Positions 8,041-18,100 are shown, counted from the stretch's first letter. The stretch: 64,000 bases of DNA from Kitasatospora indigofera (GCF_014655955.1 NZ_BNBO01000014.1:100054-164053), one strand, 5' to 3'. A program made the numbers and translations. The notes: generated from the letters alone by a model not told the origin.

Positions 8041-8072
8041 TCGAGCAAGTCTCCAGTGGGATCACCGATCAT
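8041..8072 (+). promoter_or_regulatory. SARP box and -10 of the MBL-fold gene
   Basis: TCGAGCA (8041-8047), 4 bp, TCCAGTG (8052-8058), 8 bp, GATCAT (8067-8072). Spacing matches the other boxes exactly. Confidence 0.7.
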
Positions 8073-8108
8073 CAGGGATAAGTGATCGGAAAACCACAGG
8101 GAGCGACC

Positions 8109-9026
8109 ATGTCCGGGTCAAAGCAATCCGCCGCCGGCCGTACCGAGGAGATCGCCGACGGAATTTATGCCTATGTACAGCCGGATGGCGGATGGTGCCT
8201 GAACAACGCAGGTGTTATAACGTCGGACGGGCAGAGCGCGCTGGTGGACACCGCCGCGACCGAGGCCCGGGCGCGCCGGCTGCGCGAGGCCGCGCTGTCC
8301 GTCGCGCCGGCCGCCCCCCGGGCGGTGGTCAACACCCACTTCCACGGCGACCACACCTTCGGGAACTTCGTCTTCCCTGAGGCCGTGGTGATCGGCCACG
8401 AGCGGCTGCGCACCGAGATGGCCCAGGCGGACCTGCACCTGACCACCCTCTGGCCCGACGTCTGCTGGGGCGACCTCGAACTGGTCCTGCCCACCGTCAC
8501 CTTCGCCGACCGGATGACCCTGCACGTCGGCAGCGTGCGCGCGGAGCTGATCCACCTGGGCCCGGCGCACACCACCAACGACACCGTGGTCTGGCTCCCC
8601 GAGCAGAGCGTGCTCTTCACCGGCGACCTGGTGATGTCCGGCGTCACACCGTTCTGCCCGATGGGCTCGCTCGCGGGATCGCTGGACGCGATAGGGCGGT
8701 TGCGCGCACTGGGCGCCCGCACCGTCGTCACCGGTCACGGGCCGGTCGCCGGCCCGGAGGTGCTCGACACCGCGGAGCGGTACCTGCGCTGGGTGCGCGA
8801 CCTGGCCCGGGAGGGGATCGCGGCCGGCCTCAAGCCGGTCGAGACGGCCCGCGGCTGCGAACTCGGCGAGTTCGCCGGACTCCTCGACTCCGAGCGGCTG
8901 GTGCCCAACCTGCACCGGGCGTACGCCGAGGAGCTCGGCGCCGCACCCGGCGACCCGCTCGACATCGGTGCCCTGTTCGCCGAGATGATCGAGTTCCACG
9001 GCCGGCTGCCGGCCTGCCACGCCTGA
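8109..9026 (+). CDS. Metallo-beta-lactamase-fold hydrolase/cyclase
   Basis: The 305-aa protein is a metallo-beta-lactamase-fold enzyme. The zinc motif is HFHGDH in NTHFHGDHTFGN (about residue 76), further ligands are in LGPAHTTND and FTGDLVMSG, and a late His is in VTGHGPV. In aromatic polyketide clusters such proteins act as thioesterases, late-ring cyclases or accessory hydrolases; the sequence does not decide which. ATG 8109 is chosen because GGGAG lies five bases upstream. A SARP box precedes it, and a strong hairpin follows the gene. The N-terminal codons are less GC-rich than usual, including an ATA isoleucine codon. Confidence 0.88.
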   Translation: MSGSKQSAAGRTEEIADGIYAYVQPDGGWCLNNAGVITSDGQSALVDTAATEARARRLREAALSVAPAAPRAVVNTHFHGDHTFGNFVFPEAVVIGHERLRTEMAQADLHLTTLWPDVCWGDLELVLPTVTFADRMTLHVGSVRAELIHLGPAHTTNDTVVWLPEQSVLFTGDLVMSGVTPFCPMGSLAGSLDAIGRLRALGARTVVTGHGPVAGPEVLDTAERYLRWVRDLAREGIAAGLKPVETARGCELGEFAGLLDSERLVPNLHRAYAEELGAAPGDPLDIGALFAEMIEFHGRLPACHA

Positions 9027-9031
9027 CCCGG

Positions 9032-9067
9032 GCCGGCGCCGCCACCCGCGAGGGTGCCGGCGCCGGC
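9032..9067. terminator. Long hairpin with GCGA tetraloop
   Basis: A 16-base arm (9032-9047) and its near-perfect complement (9052-9067, one mismatch) close a GCGA loop between the convergent MBL and flavin reductase genes. Confidence 0.8.
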
Positions 9068-9095
9068 ATGCGGTCGGCGCGCGGTCGGCGCCCGG

Positions 9096-9608
9096 TCAGC
9101 GCGCGGGCGCGGCGAACGCGCCGGAGCCCTCCCAGGCGGAGAAGGCGCCCCGGTGGTAGAGCATGGGCGGGCGCCGGAGCACCTCGACCCCGTCCACCCG
9201 CGCGAAGAAGACCACGTGGTCGCCCGCCTCCACGGTCTGCACCACGTTGCACTCCGCGTACGCCAGCGCGAGCGAGCGCAGCACGGGGGCGCCGCCCGCC
9301 ACCTTCGAGGGCTGCCAGTCGACCTCGGCGAACTTGCCGTCGGAACGGCTCGCGAACACCAGCGCCGCGTCCTGCCCGCCGTCCGCCAGCACGTTCACCA
9401 CGAAGGACTTCGAGGTGCTCATCGCCTCCAGCGTCTGCGAGCGCAGGTCCACGCAGACCAGCAGCAGGGGCGGGTCGGCCGAGACGGCGGACATCGCGTT
9501 GCAGGTGAAGCCGCGTGGCTCCCCGTCGGGGCCCAAGGCCGTGACGATCGAGACGGCCGTCGGGAAAGAGCCGAACAGTTCACGAAAGCTGCCCGAGTCC
9601 ACTGCCAT
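9096..9608 (-). CDS. Flavin reductase (ActVB/HpaC-like)
   Basis: The 170-aa protein is a flavin-reductase-domain protein. FGSFPTAVSIVTA, GFTCNAMSAVSADPPLLLVCVD and the SKSFVVNVLADGG block are the classical FMN-binding split-barrel motifs, followed by GDHVVFFARVDGVE. Such enzymes supply FMNH2 to two-component monooxygenases using NAD(P)H. No partner monooxygenase is present in this window, so it may act with one encoded to the left. It is divergent from the carboxyltransferase gene at 9790. No clear SARP box faces it. Confidence 0.9.
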   Translation of the reverse strand: MAVDSGSFRELFGSFPTAVSIVTALGPDGEPRGFTCNAMSAVSADPPLLLVCVDLRSQTLEAMSTSKSFVVNVLADGGQDAALVFASRSDGKFAEVDWQPSKVAGGAPVLRSLALAYAECNVVQTVEAGDHVVFFARVDGVEVLRRPPMLYHRGAFSAWEGSGAFAAPAR

Positions 9609-9718
9609 TCCGCTTCACCGCCACCGTTCCGGTACTGGTTCCTGGGTTCACCAGGAGGCTGCCGGAGCCGGCTGGAACCCCGGTGGACCGATGCTGGAGG
9701 CCCCGTGTCCAGGGGGTT

Positions 9719-9750
9719 TCGAGCCCGGCTTGAGCCGGGTCGCGGACGCT
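9719..9750 (+). promoter_or_regulatory. SARP box and -10 of the carboxyltransferase gene
   Basis: TCGAGCC (9719-9725), 4 bp, TTGAGCC (9730-9736), 8 bp, GACGCT (9745-9750). These are the best-conserved heptamers of the five boxes. Confidence 0.75.
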
Positions 9751-9789
9751 CGCCCGGTACGGCCGAGCACTCTCCGAGGAAGGGCAGCC

Positions 9790-11403
<1,614 letters not shown>

Positions 11404-11407
11404 CGGC

Positions 11408-11442
11408 GGACTTGACCTCAAGTCCGCTTCAAGGTGAATAGT
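11408..11442 (+). promoter_or_regulatory. MerR-type promoter of the FrnE-like gene
   Basis: A -35 TTGACC (11412-11417) and a -10 AATAGT (11437-11442) are separated by 19 bp, the long spacer of MerR-family promoters. The -35 lies in a perfect palindrome of 8-bp arms (GGACTTGA CC TCAAGTCC, 11408-11425). A very similar element is found upstream of the gene at 12426-13334. Confidence 0.65.
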
Positions 11443-11476
11443 CGGACCAGGTGTCTCACAGCGAAGGGGAATTCAA

Positions 11477-12121
11477 GTGAAGGTCGAGATCTGGTCCGAC
11501 GTGGTCTGCCCGTGGTGCTACCTCGGGTCCCGCAGGTGGGCCGCCGCGCTGGAGCGGTTCCCGCACGCGGACCAGGTGGAAACCGTGTGGCGCGCCTTCG
11601 AGCTGCGCACCGACGCGCCCAAGGTGCAGGGCGTCACCCTCACCGACCTGATGGGCCGGCGCGGGCTGCCGCCCGAGCAGGTGACCACGATCTTCGCCCG
11701 GATCCGCGGCCTCGGCCAGGAGGCGGGCATCGACCTGCGGCCGGGCGAGGTCCGCCCGGTGAACTCCTTCGACGCGCACCGGCTGCTGGGGCTGGCCTCC
11801 GGCCTCGGGGCCGGGCAGGCGATGGCCGACCGGCTGTTCCGCGCGTACCACTCGGAGCTGCTCAACATCGCCGACCACACGGTGCTGGCCGGGCTGGCGG
11901 CCGACGCCGGGCTGCCGGCCGGCCCGGTGGCGGAGCTGCTCGCCGGGGACGACCGGACCGCGGAGGTCAGGGCGGAGGAGGCGCGGGCCGCCGTGGTGGG
12001 GGTGACCGCGGTGCCGTCCTTCGTGCTCGACGGCCGGCCGGCGGTCTCCGGCGCGCTGGACACCGACGAACTGCTGGCGCTGCTCACCGACGCCTGGGAG
12101 GCGGACACCGCGCGGGTCTGA
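11477..12121 (+). CDS. DsbA-family oxidoreductase (FrnE-like)
   Basis: The 214-aa cytoplasmic protein has the FrnE/2-hydroxychromene-isomerase-like thioredoxin fold. The redox motif CPWC lies in SDVVCPWCYLGSRRW near residue 12, the helical insert contains NSFDAHRLLGLA, and the cis-Pro loop is VTAVPSFVLDG. FrnE-type proteins are found in aromatic polyketide clusters (frenolicin) and also act as general thiol-disulfide or redox-stress proteins. Its promoter looks MerR-type and redox-responsive, not a SARP box, so membership of the cluster is uncertain. GAAGGGG precedes ATG 11477. Confidence 0.88.
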   Translation: MKVEIWSDVVCPWCYLGSRRWAAALERFPHADQVETVWRAFELRTDAPKVQGVTLTDLMGRRGLPPEQVTTIFARIRGLGQEAGIDLRPGEVRPVNSFDAHRLLGLASGLGAGQAMADRLFRAYHSELLNIADHTVLAGLAADAGLPAGPVAELLAGDDRTAEVRAEEARAAVVGVTAVPSFVLDGRPAVSGALDTDELLALLTDAWEADTARV

Positions 12122-12239
12122 CCGGCGGGCCTGCGGCGTCCGTCCGGGCGCCCGGACGGACGTCGCGGTGACGACCCCGCGGAACGGCCTCGCGGAACGG
12201 CCTCGCGGGAGGACCTCCCAAAACGGCCTCGCGGAAACG

Positions 12240-12275
12240 ACCGAGGGCCTCCCGCCGTCGCGGAAGGCCCTCGGT
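12240..12275 (-). terminator. Terminator of tRNA-Lys copy 1
   Basis: Perfect 11-bp arms (12240-12250 and 12265-12275) lie a few bases past the 3' end of the tRNA gene on the minus strand. Confidence 0.75.
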
Positions 12276-12282
12276 CTGTCTG

Positions 12283-12356
12283 TGCGCCGCCAGGGACTCG
12301 AACCCCGGACCCGCTGATTAAGAGTCAGCTGCTCTAACCAACTGAGCTAGCGGCGC
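12283..12356 (-). tRNA. tRNA-Lys (anticodon CTT), copy 1
   Basis: A 74-nt cloverleaf: acceptor GCGCCGC pairs with GCGGCGC, the D-arm is GCTCAGTTGGTTAGAGC, the anticodon loop reads CTCTTAA, the T-loop is TTCGAGT and the discriminator is A. No CCA is encoded. It is identical to the copy at 17842-17915. Confidence 0.97.
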
Positions 12357-12425
12357 CTGCTGACGCGGAGAACATTACCTGGTCAGCAGGCGAATCCGCC
12401 AATCGGTTCGGAGCGGGCCCGCGGC

Positions 12426-13334
12426 TCAGGGGGTGAGCACGACCTTGCCCCGGACGTGGCCGCCGGCGACCAGCCGGTGGGCCTCGGCGGCGCGCTCCAG
12501 CGGGAAGGCCTCGGCGATCTCCAGGCGCAGGCCGCCGGCCGTCCAGAGGTCGGTCAGCTCGGCCAGCCGGGCCGCCGAGCGGGGGCCCCGCAGGAACTGG
12601 ACGCCCAGCCGCTGGGCGCCCTGGAAGTCCGTGATGGTGCCGATCCGGGCCCGGTCGGCGACCAGCTCGACCGAGGCGTCCAGGGCGCCGTGCCCGGCCG
12701 CGTCCAGGGCCGCGTCCACCCCCTGCGGGGCGAGCGCCCGGACCCGGTCGGCGAGCCCCGGGCCGTACGTCACCGGGACGGCCCCCAGCTCGCGCAGGTA
12801 GTCGTGGTTGCGCTCGCTGGCGGTGCCGATCACGGTGGCCCCCCAGGCGCGGGCCAGCTGGACGGCGACGGTGCCGACCCCGCCGGCCGCGCCGTGCACC
12901 AGGACGGTGTCGCCGGCGCCGACCTTCAGCCCGCCGAGGGCGACGTGCGCGGTCTGGCCGGAGGCGGAGAGCGATCCGGCGTGCTCCCAGGGCATCCCGG
13001 CCGGCTTGGCGACCAGCTGGGAGGCGTCCACGGTGACGTAACCGGCGTGGCTGCCGAGCAGCCGGAAGCCGAGCACCTCGTCGCCGACCTCCCAGCCGGA
13101 GCTGCCCGCCCCGAGCCGGTCGACCACGCCGGCGAACTCGTTGCCGAGGATGACCGGCAGCTCGACCTGGGCGCCGGGCGGGGTCCAGCCGCCGCGCACG
13201 GCGAGGTCGGCCGGCTGCAGGCCGGCCGCGTAGACCTGGACCCGCACTTCGCCCGGTCCGGGCACCGGGTCCGGCACCTCGGCGACCCGCAGCACCTCGG
13301 GGCCGCCGAACTCGGGGACGGTCACTGCCTTCAT
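12426..13334 (-). CDS. NADP-dependent quinone oxidoreductase (MDR superfamily)
   Basis: The 302-aa protein is a zinc-less medium-chain reductase of the quinone oxidoreductase type. It has an N-terminal GroES-like domain (KAVTVPEFGGPEVL, GNEFAGVVDRLG) and a Rossmann domain with VLVHGAAGGVGTVAVQLARAWGA near residue 145. It reduces quinones or enones with NADPH, giving protection against electrophiles. The start at 13334 has GGAG seven bases upstream. The promoter has the same MerR-like element as the FrnE-like gene, suggesting shared redox control. It lies just past the tRNA-Lys gene. Confidence 0.9.
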   Translation of the reverse strand: MKAVTVPEFGGPEVLRVAEVPDPVPGPGEVRVQVYAAGLQPADLAVRGGWTPPGAQVELPVILGNEFAGVVDRLGAGSSGWEVGDEVLGFRLLGSHAGYVTVDASQLVAKPAGMPWEHAGSLSASGQTAHVALGGLKVGAGDTVLVHGAAGGVGTVAVQLARAWGATVIGTASERNHDYLRELGAVPVTYGPGLADRVRALAPQGVDAALDAAGHGALDASVELVADRARIGTITDFQGAQRLGVQFLRGPRSAARLAELTDLWTAGGLRLEIAEAFPLERAAEAHRLVAGGHVRGKVVLTP

Positions 13335-13367
13335 GGGGTGCTTCTCCTGTCGTCAGGTCTCCGCACC

Positions 13368-13400
13368 ATCATGGAAGTTGAAGCGCCCTTGAGGTCAAGT
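13368..13400 (-). promoter_or_regulatory. MerR-type promoter of the quinone oxidoreductase gene
   Basis: On the minus strand TTGACC (13398-13393) and CATGAT (13373-13368) are 19 bp apart. The spacer begins TCAAG and contains GCTTCAA, as in the FrnE-like promoter at 11408-11442. Confidence 0.65.
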
Positions 13401-13520
13401 GCCCGGCGGCGTGTCGGGCAAGGATTGAACGCATTGTCGGATTTATCCTGACGCGGGGCCGGGGGTCACCCCGCCGGGGCGACGGCCCCCGGCGACCGGA
13501 CGCCGAGAGGACACCTCCCC

Positions 13521-15104
13521 GTGGGCCAGCTGCCCCTGTTCTTCCTGGTGCTGCTCGCCTCGGTGGTCACCATCCCGCTGGCCCGCCGCACCGGGGTCCC
13601 GCAACCCGTCCTGATGACCCTGCTCGGCCTGGGCATGGCGCTGGTGCCGCAGATCCCCGACATCGCCATCGACCCCGAGCTGATCCTGCCGCTGGTCCTG
13701 CCGCCGCTGATCTTCGCGGTCGCCCGGCGCTCCTCGGTCCGCTACTTCCGGGCCAACGTCCGCTCGATCCTGCTGCTCGCCGTCGCCCTGGTGGTGGTCA
13801 CCACCGTCGCTGTCGCCGGCACCGTCCACTGGCTGCTGCCCGCCCTGCCGCTGGGCGCCGCCATCGCGGTCGGCGCACTGGTCAGCCCGCCCGACCCGGT
13901 GGCCGCCGTCGCCGTGGCCGGCGCGGTCGGCCTCCCGCGCCGGCTGGTCTCGGTGCTGGAGAGCGAGGGCCTGTTCAACGACGTCACCGCCATCGTGATC
14001 TACTCGCTCGCCATCGAGGCGGTGGTCAGCGGCGACTTCTCGGTCGAGCACGCGGTGCTGCGCTTCGTGCTGTCCGCGGTGGTCGCCGTCGTCGTCGGCA
14101 TCGGCCTCGGCTGGGTCAACAGCAAGCTCGCCGGGATCCTGGAGGACCCGACCCAGCAGGTCGCCCTCAACCTGCTGGTGCCCTTCGCCGCGTACGCCCT
14201 GGCCGAGGAGATCCACGGCTCGGGCGTGCTCGCCGTCGTGATCTGCGCCCTCTACCTGGCCGAACGCGCCGCCGACGCCGACGAGGTCGCCTACCGGCTG
14301 GTCGGCAACGCCTTCTGGGAGATCGTCGAGATCCTGATCACCGGCTTCGCCTTCGGCCTGATCGGGCTGGAGCTGGCCACCGTCATGAAGGAGGCCGGCA
14401 CCGGCTGGACCAGCATGCTCGGCGACGCCGCCACCGTGATCGCGGTGGTCGTCCTGGTCCGGCTGCTCTGGCTGCTCCCGGCCGGCTGGCTCTCCAAGCG
14501 GCTGGGCGCCGACGACGGCGAGGACACCCCGATCAGCTGGCAGGAGAGCGTGGTGCTCTGGTGGTCCGGGATGCGGGGCGTGGCGACCGTCGCGCTGGCG
14601 CTGGCCGTCCCGCTCACCGTGCACTCCGGAGCGGCCTTCCCCCAGCGCGGCCGGCTGGTCTTCATCGCCTTCGGCGTGGTGCTCTTCACCCTGCTGGTCC
14701 AGGGCCTCTCGCTGCCGATGCTGGTCCGGCTGCTGCACCTGGACGCCGACCACGACGCCCACGAGCAGGCCGTCCGCGAACTCTGGTGGCGGGCCGCCAA
14801 GGCCGGCCTGGACCGGCTCGTCGAGCTGGAGGAGCAGGAGGACCTCTCGGTCGAACTGGTCGACCGGCTGCGCGACCGCCAGCACTCCCGGCTGGCCCGG
14901 CTCTGCCCCGAGAAGTACGCGGCCGAGGAGGCCGCCGAGGCCCGCCAGCGGGCCTCCCAGTGGCGCGAGGCGCACACCGTGGAACAGGAGATGATCGCCG
15001 CCTCCCGCCGGGAGATGATCACCGCCCGCAGCGAGCCGGGCGCCGACCCCGAACTCGTCGACCAGGTGCTGCGCGGGCTGGACCTGCGCTCCGAACGCAC
15101 CTGA
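13521..15104 (+). CDS. Na+/H+ antiporter, CPA1 family (NhaP-like)
   Basis: The 527-aa membrane protein has about twelve hydrophobic helices over residues 1-410 and a hydrophilic, helical, charge-rich tail of about 110 residues. CPA1 signatures include the GALVSPPDPVAAVAVAG loop, the ion-site segment ESEGLFNDVTAIV (Asn-Asp pair) and WSGMRGVATVALALAVPL. It exchanges Na+ (or K+) for H+ at the plasma membrane for pH and salt homeostasis. The Glu/Arg-rich C-terminal tail may sense pH or interact with partners. GTG 13521 is preceded by GAGAGG ten bases upstream. Confidence 0.92.
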   Translation: MGQLPLFFLVLLASVVTIPLARRTGVPQPVLMTLLGLGMALVPQIPDIAIDPELILPLVLPPLIFAVARRSSVRYFRANVRSILLLAVALVVVTTVAVAGTVHWLLPALPLGAAIAVGALVSPPDPVAAVAVAGAVGLPRRLVSVLESEGLFNDVTAIVIYSLAIEAVVSGDFSVEHAVLRFVLSAVVAVVVGIGLGWVNSKLAGILEDPTQQVALNLLVPFAAYALAEEIHGSGVLAVVICALYLAERAADADEVAYRLVGNAFWEIVEILITGFAFGLIGLELATVMKEAGTGWTSMLGDAATVIAVVVLVRLLWLLPAGWLSKRLGADDGEDTPISWQESVVLWWSGMRGVATVALALAVPLTVHSGAAFPQRGRLVFIAFGVVLFTLLVQGLSLPMLVRLLHLDADHDAHEQAVRELWWRAAKAGLDRLVELEEQEDLSVELVDRLRDRQHSRLARLCPEKYAAEEAAEARQRASQWREAHTVEQEMIAASRREMITARSEPGADPELVDQVLRGLDLRSERT

Positions 15105-15359
15105 CGGCCGGCGCCGGCCACCACCCGGCGGCCGGGCGGCGACCACGCGGTGACGCCCCGGCGACGACCCGGTGCCCGGCGGCGACTCGGCGTCCGGGAA
15201 CGAGGCAATGTACGCGGCGCCCCGTGACGTTGCATAGGCTGTCGCCCGGGCAGCCCGTCAACGGAGTCGGCGCACCACTCGTACCGCCGGACCTCGCGCA
15301 ACCACCCTCCCGCTGGGCTCTGCCGGTATCTGCACCCAGATCAATCGAGGAGCATTCCG

Positions 15360-17033
15360 ATGTCGGAACTGGACGCCCGCCCGGGGGCCAACGGCCGCAC
15401 CCCGCTGGACCGCACCCCCGAGTGGGCCGCGCTCGGCAAGCACCGGTCGGAGCTCGGCGAGCTGCACCTGCGCGAACTGTTCGCCGCCGACCCCGAGCGG
15501 GGCCGCCGCTACACCCTGCAGGTCGGCGACCTGCATGTCGACTACGCCAAGCACCTGGTGACGGACCGCACGCTCGACCTGCTGCGCGCCCTTGCCGAGG
15601 CCACCGACGTGGCCGGCCTGCGCGACGCGATGTTCCGCGGCGAGAAGATCAACACCACCGAGGACCGCGCCGTCCTGCACACCGCGCTGCGCGCCCCGCG
15701 CGACGCCGTGATCGAGGTGGACGGCGAGAACGTGGTGCCCGCCGTGCACGCCGTCCTCGACAAGATGGGCGTCTTCGCCGAGAAGGTCCGCTCCGGCGAG
15801 TGGACCGGCCACACCGGCAAGCGGATCCGCACCGTCGTCAACATCGGCATCGGCGGCTCCGACCTCGGCCCGGCGATGGCGTACGAGGTGCTGCGCTCCT
15901 ACACCGCCCGCGACCTGGACGTCCGCTTCGTCTCCAACGTGGACGGCGCCGACCTGCACGAGGCGGTCCGCGACCTGGACGCCGCCGAGACGCTGTTCAT
16001 CGTCGCCTCCAAGACCTTCACCACCATCGAGACCATCACCAACGCCACCTCCGCGCGGGACTGGCTGCTCACCGGGCTGCGGGCCGGCACCGACGCGGTG
16101 GCCAAGCACTTCGTCGCGCTCTCCACCAACGCCGAGGGCGTGGCGGACTTCGGCATCGACGTGGCCAACATGTTCGAGTTCTGGGACTGGGTCGGCGGCC
16201 GCTACTCCTACGATTCCGCGATCGGCCTCTCGCTGATGATCGCGATCGGGCCGGAGCAGTTCCGCGAGATGCTGGACGGCTTCCACCTGGTCGACGAGCA
16301 CTTCCGCACCGCCCCGCCGGAGCAGAACGTCCCGCTGCTGCTCGGCCTCCTCGGGGTCTGGTACGGCGCCTTCTTCGACGCCCAGGCGCACGCGGTGCTG
16401 CCGTACTCGCACTACCTGTCGAAGTTCACCGCCTACCTGCAGCAGCTGGACATGGAGTCCAACGGCAAGTCGGTGGACCGGGACGGCAACCCCGTCGGCT
16501 GGCAGACCGGCCCGGTGGTCTGGGGCACCCCCGGCACCAACGGCCAGCACGCCTACTACCAGCTGCTGCACCAGGGCACCAAGGTGATCCCGGCCGACTT
16601 CATCGGCTTCGCCGAGCCGGTCGCCGACCTGCTGCCGGGCCTGGTCGCCCAGCACGACCTGCTGCTCGCCAACTTCTTCGCGCAGACCCAGGCGCTGGCC
16701 TTCGGCAAGACGCCGGAGGAGGTCGCGGCCGAGGGCGTGCCGGCCGAGCTGGTGCCGCACAAGACCTTCAAGGGCAACCACCCGACCACCACCGTGCTGG
16801 CCGGCTCGCTGACGCCGTCGGTGCTCGGCCAGCTGGTCGCGCTGTACGAGCACAAGGTGTTCGTGCAGGGCGCGATCTGGAACATCGACTCCTTCGACCA
16901 GTGGGGCGTCGAGCTGGGCAAGGTGCTCGCCAAGCGGATCGAGCCGGTGCTGCTGACCGGCGAGGGCACCGAGGCGCTGGACAGCTCCACCGCCGAGCTG
17001 GTCGCGCGCTACCGGGCGCTGCGCGGCCGCTGA
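15360..17033 (+). CDS. pgi: Glucose-6-phosphate isomerase
   Basis: The 557-aa protein is a full-length phosphoglucose isomerase. The signature [14 protein letters not shown], the [12 protein letters not shown] phosphate-binding segment, the catalytic Glu region [15 protein letters not shown] and the C-terminal [10 protein letters not shown] motif are all present. It interconverts glucose-6-phosphate and fructose-6-phosphate in the cytoplasm for glycolysis and the pentose phosphate loop. GAGGAG lies eight bases before ATG 15360. A hairpin terminator with a UUCG loop follows. It stands alone and not in a pentose-phosphate operon. Confidence 0.97.
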   Translation: MSELDARPGANGRTPLDRTPEWAALGKHRSELGELHLRELFAADPERGRRYTLQVGDLHVDYAKHLVTDRTLDLLRALAEATDVAGLRDAMFRGEKINTTEDRAVLHTALRAPRDAVIEVDGENVVPAVHAVLDKMGVFAEKVRSGEWTGHTGKRIRTVVNIGIGGSDLGPAMAYEVLRSYTARDLDVRFVSNVDGADLHEAVRDLDAAETLFIVASKTFTTIETITNATSARDWLLTGLRAGTDAVAKHFVALSTNAEGVADFGIDVANMFEFWDWVGGRYSYDSAIGLSLMIAIGPEQFREMLDGFHLVDEHFRTAPPEQNVPLLLGLLGVWYGAFFDAQAHAVLPYSHYLSKFTAYLQQLDMESNGKSVDRDGNPVGWQTGPVVWGTPGTNGQHAYYQLLHQGTKVIPADFIGFAEPVADLLPGLVAQHDLLLANFFAQTQALAFGKTPEEVAAEGVPAELVPHKTFKGNHPTTTVLAGSLTPSVLGQLVALYEHKVFVQGAIWNIDSFDQWGVELGKVLAKRIEPVLLTGEGTEALDSSTAELVARYRALRGR

Positions 17034-17364
17034 CCCGGAGGGGCGCGCGCCGGCCGGCCAGGGGCCGCGCGGCCACCGGCCCGGAGGGGCGCGACCGGAG
17101 GTGCACGAGGAGGGCTCCCGCTTCGGCGGGGGCCCTTTTCGCTGCCCGGGTCCGGGGCCGGGTCCGGACCCGGTGCCGGCGTCGGTGCCCGCTTCAGGGT
17201 TGACGGTGCCGGTGTCCTGTTCAGGGCTGCCGGGGGCGGTGCCGGAGGGGCGGCCGGGGCGAGAAGGGGCGACTGGGGGAGCAGTGCCGAAAAAGTATGG
17301 ATACCGGATAGCATCAGTGTCTATTATGAAGACAGGTTCCGGCCCCTGCCGGTGAAAGGCTGTG
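17034..17364. other. Intergenic region with a terminator and an AT-rich patch
   Basis: It contains the pgi terminator at 17112-17139 and, at about 17284-17335, a markedly AT-rich stretch with TAGCAT and TATTAT that probably holds the promoter and operator of the next gene. No convincing gene is present. Confidence 0.6.
17112..17139 (+). terminator. pgi intrinsic terminator
   Basis: Arms 17112-17121 and 17126-17135 (one T-G wobble) close a TTCG tetraloop and are followed by TTTT, a textbook intrinsic terminator. Confidence 0.88.
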
Positions 17365-17760
17365 ATGACCGTGCCCACCCTTCCCTGGGTCACCCCGAAC
17401 CCGCCCCGGCCCGGCACCCAGGTGCTGGTGATGGCCTCCCGCCTGGAGGTCCGCACCCTGCGCGACGTGCCCCGGTTCTTCCTGAAGGCGATGTCCGCCT
17501 GGCGGCAGGTCCGCCGGGCCCCCGGCGTCGTCGGGGCCTCGCTGGTCGCCGAGCCGTTCCGGAGGACCTTCTGGACCCTCTCGGCCTGGGAGGACCGGGC
17601 CACCCTGAACGCCTACGTCCGGGCCGAGCCGCACTACTCGATCATGACCTCGCTGCGGCCGGTCATGAAGGACTCGTCCTTCGTCTTCTGGGAGGGCCCG
17701 GCCGAGGAGCTCCCGGTGAGCTGGGCCGAGGCCAGGCGCCGTCTCGCGGAGCAGGCCTGA
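17365..17760 (+). CDS. ABM-like (dimeric alpha/beta barrel) protein, DUF3291-type
   Basis: The 131-aa protein resembles the antibiotic-biosynthesis-monooxygenase-like fold. It has a strand (QVLVMASRLEV), a helix (FFLKAMSAWRQVRRAPGVVGASLVAEP), then RTFWTLSAWEDRATLNAYVRAEPH, where Trp and His line the usual pocket. Members are heme-degrading or quinol monooxygenase-like proteins or have no known function. GAAAGG lies upstream of GTG 17362/ATG 17365; ATG is preferred on spacing. The upstream patch is unusually AT-rich. The call is to the fold, not to a reaction. Confidence 0.8.
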   Translation: MTVPTLPWVTPNPPRPGTQVLVMASRLEVRTLRDVPRFFLKAMSAWRQVRRAPGVVGASLVAEPFRRTFWTLSAWEDRATLNAYVRAEPHYSIMTSLRPVMKDSSFVFWEGPAEELPVSWAEARRRLAEQA

Positions 17761-17799
17761 CGGGCCGACGGGGCCCGCCCGTGGCGGAGCCCGGAACGA

Positions 17800-17833
17800 C
17801 GAGAGGCCCTCCGCTCTCGCGAAGGGCCTCTCG
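17800..17833 (-). terminator. Terminator of tRNA-Lys copy 2
   Basis: Perfect 11-bp arms (17800-17810 and 17823-17833) with a 12-base loop lie just past the 3' end of the tRNA gene. Confidence 0.75.
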
Positions 17834-17841
17834 GCTGTCTG

Positions 17842-17915
17842 TGCGCCGCCAGGGACTCGAACCCCGGACCCGCTGATTAAGAGTCAGCTGCTCTAACCAA
17901 CTGAGCTAGCGGCGC
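17842..17915 (-). tRNA. tRNA-Lys (anticodon CTT), copy 2
   Basis: Identical over all 74 bases to the copy at 12283-12356, same strand. The identity extends a few bases into both flanks (CTGTCTG before, CCTGCTGAC after, read on the plus strand). Confidence 0.97.
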
Positions 17916-18013
17916 CTGCTGACAGGGAAGACTGTAGCAGCGGCCCCGGGCCGGGCCAAAATCGATAAACCGGCCGACCTGACGAGCCGGGCGGCCGGCC
18001 GATTCGACCGCAC

Positions 18014-18048
18014 GGTCCGAGGTCCGAGGTCCGAGGTCCGAGGTCCGA
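18014..18048. repeat. Five tandem 7-bp repeats (GGTCCGA)
   Basis: GGTCCGA occurs five times without interruption, between the tRNA-Lys gene and the 3' end of the gene at 18101. Confidence 0.95.
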
Positions 18049-18100
18049 GGGCGGGGGCGGGCACGGGTCGGGCGCCGTCGCCAGCCGCCGGAGCCGATCG

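Noticed and set aside
9609..9700. SARP box facing the flavin reductase gene
   Set aside because: TCCAGCA and TCCACCG have the right spacing but poor heptamers and no -10 eight bases downstream.
11418..11449. Sixth SARP box upstream of the FrnE-like gene (TCAAGTC, 4 bp, TCAAGGT)
   Set aside because: The spacing fits, but the -10 hexamer (GGACCA) does not, and the sequence is better explained as the MerR-type element shared with the quinone oxidoreductase promoter.
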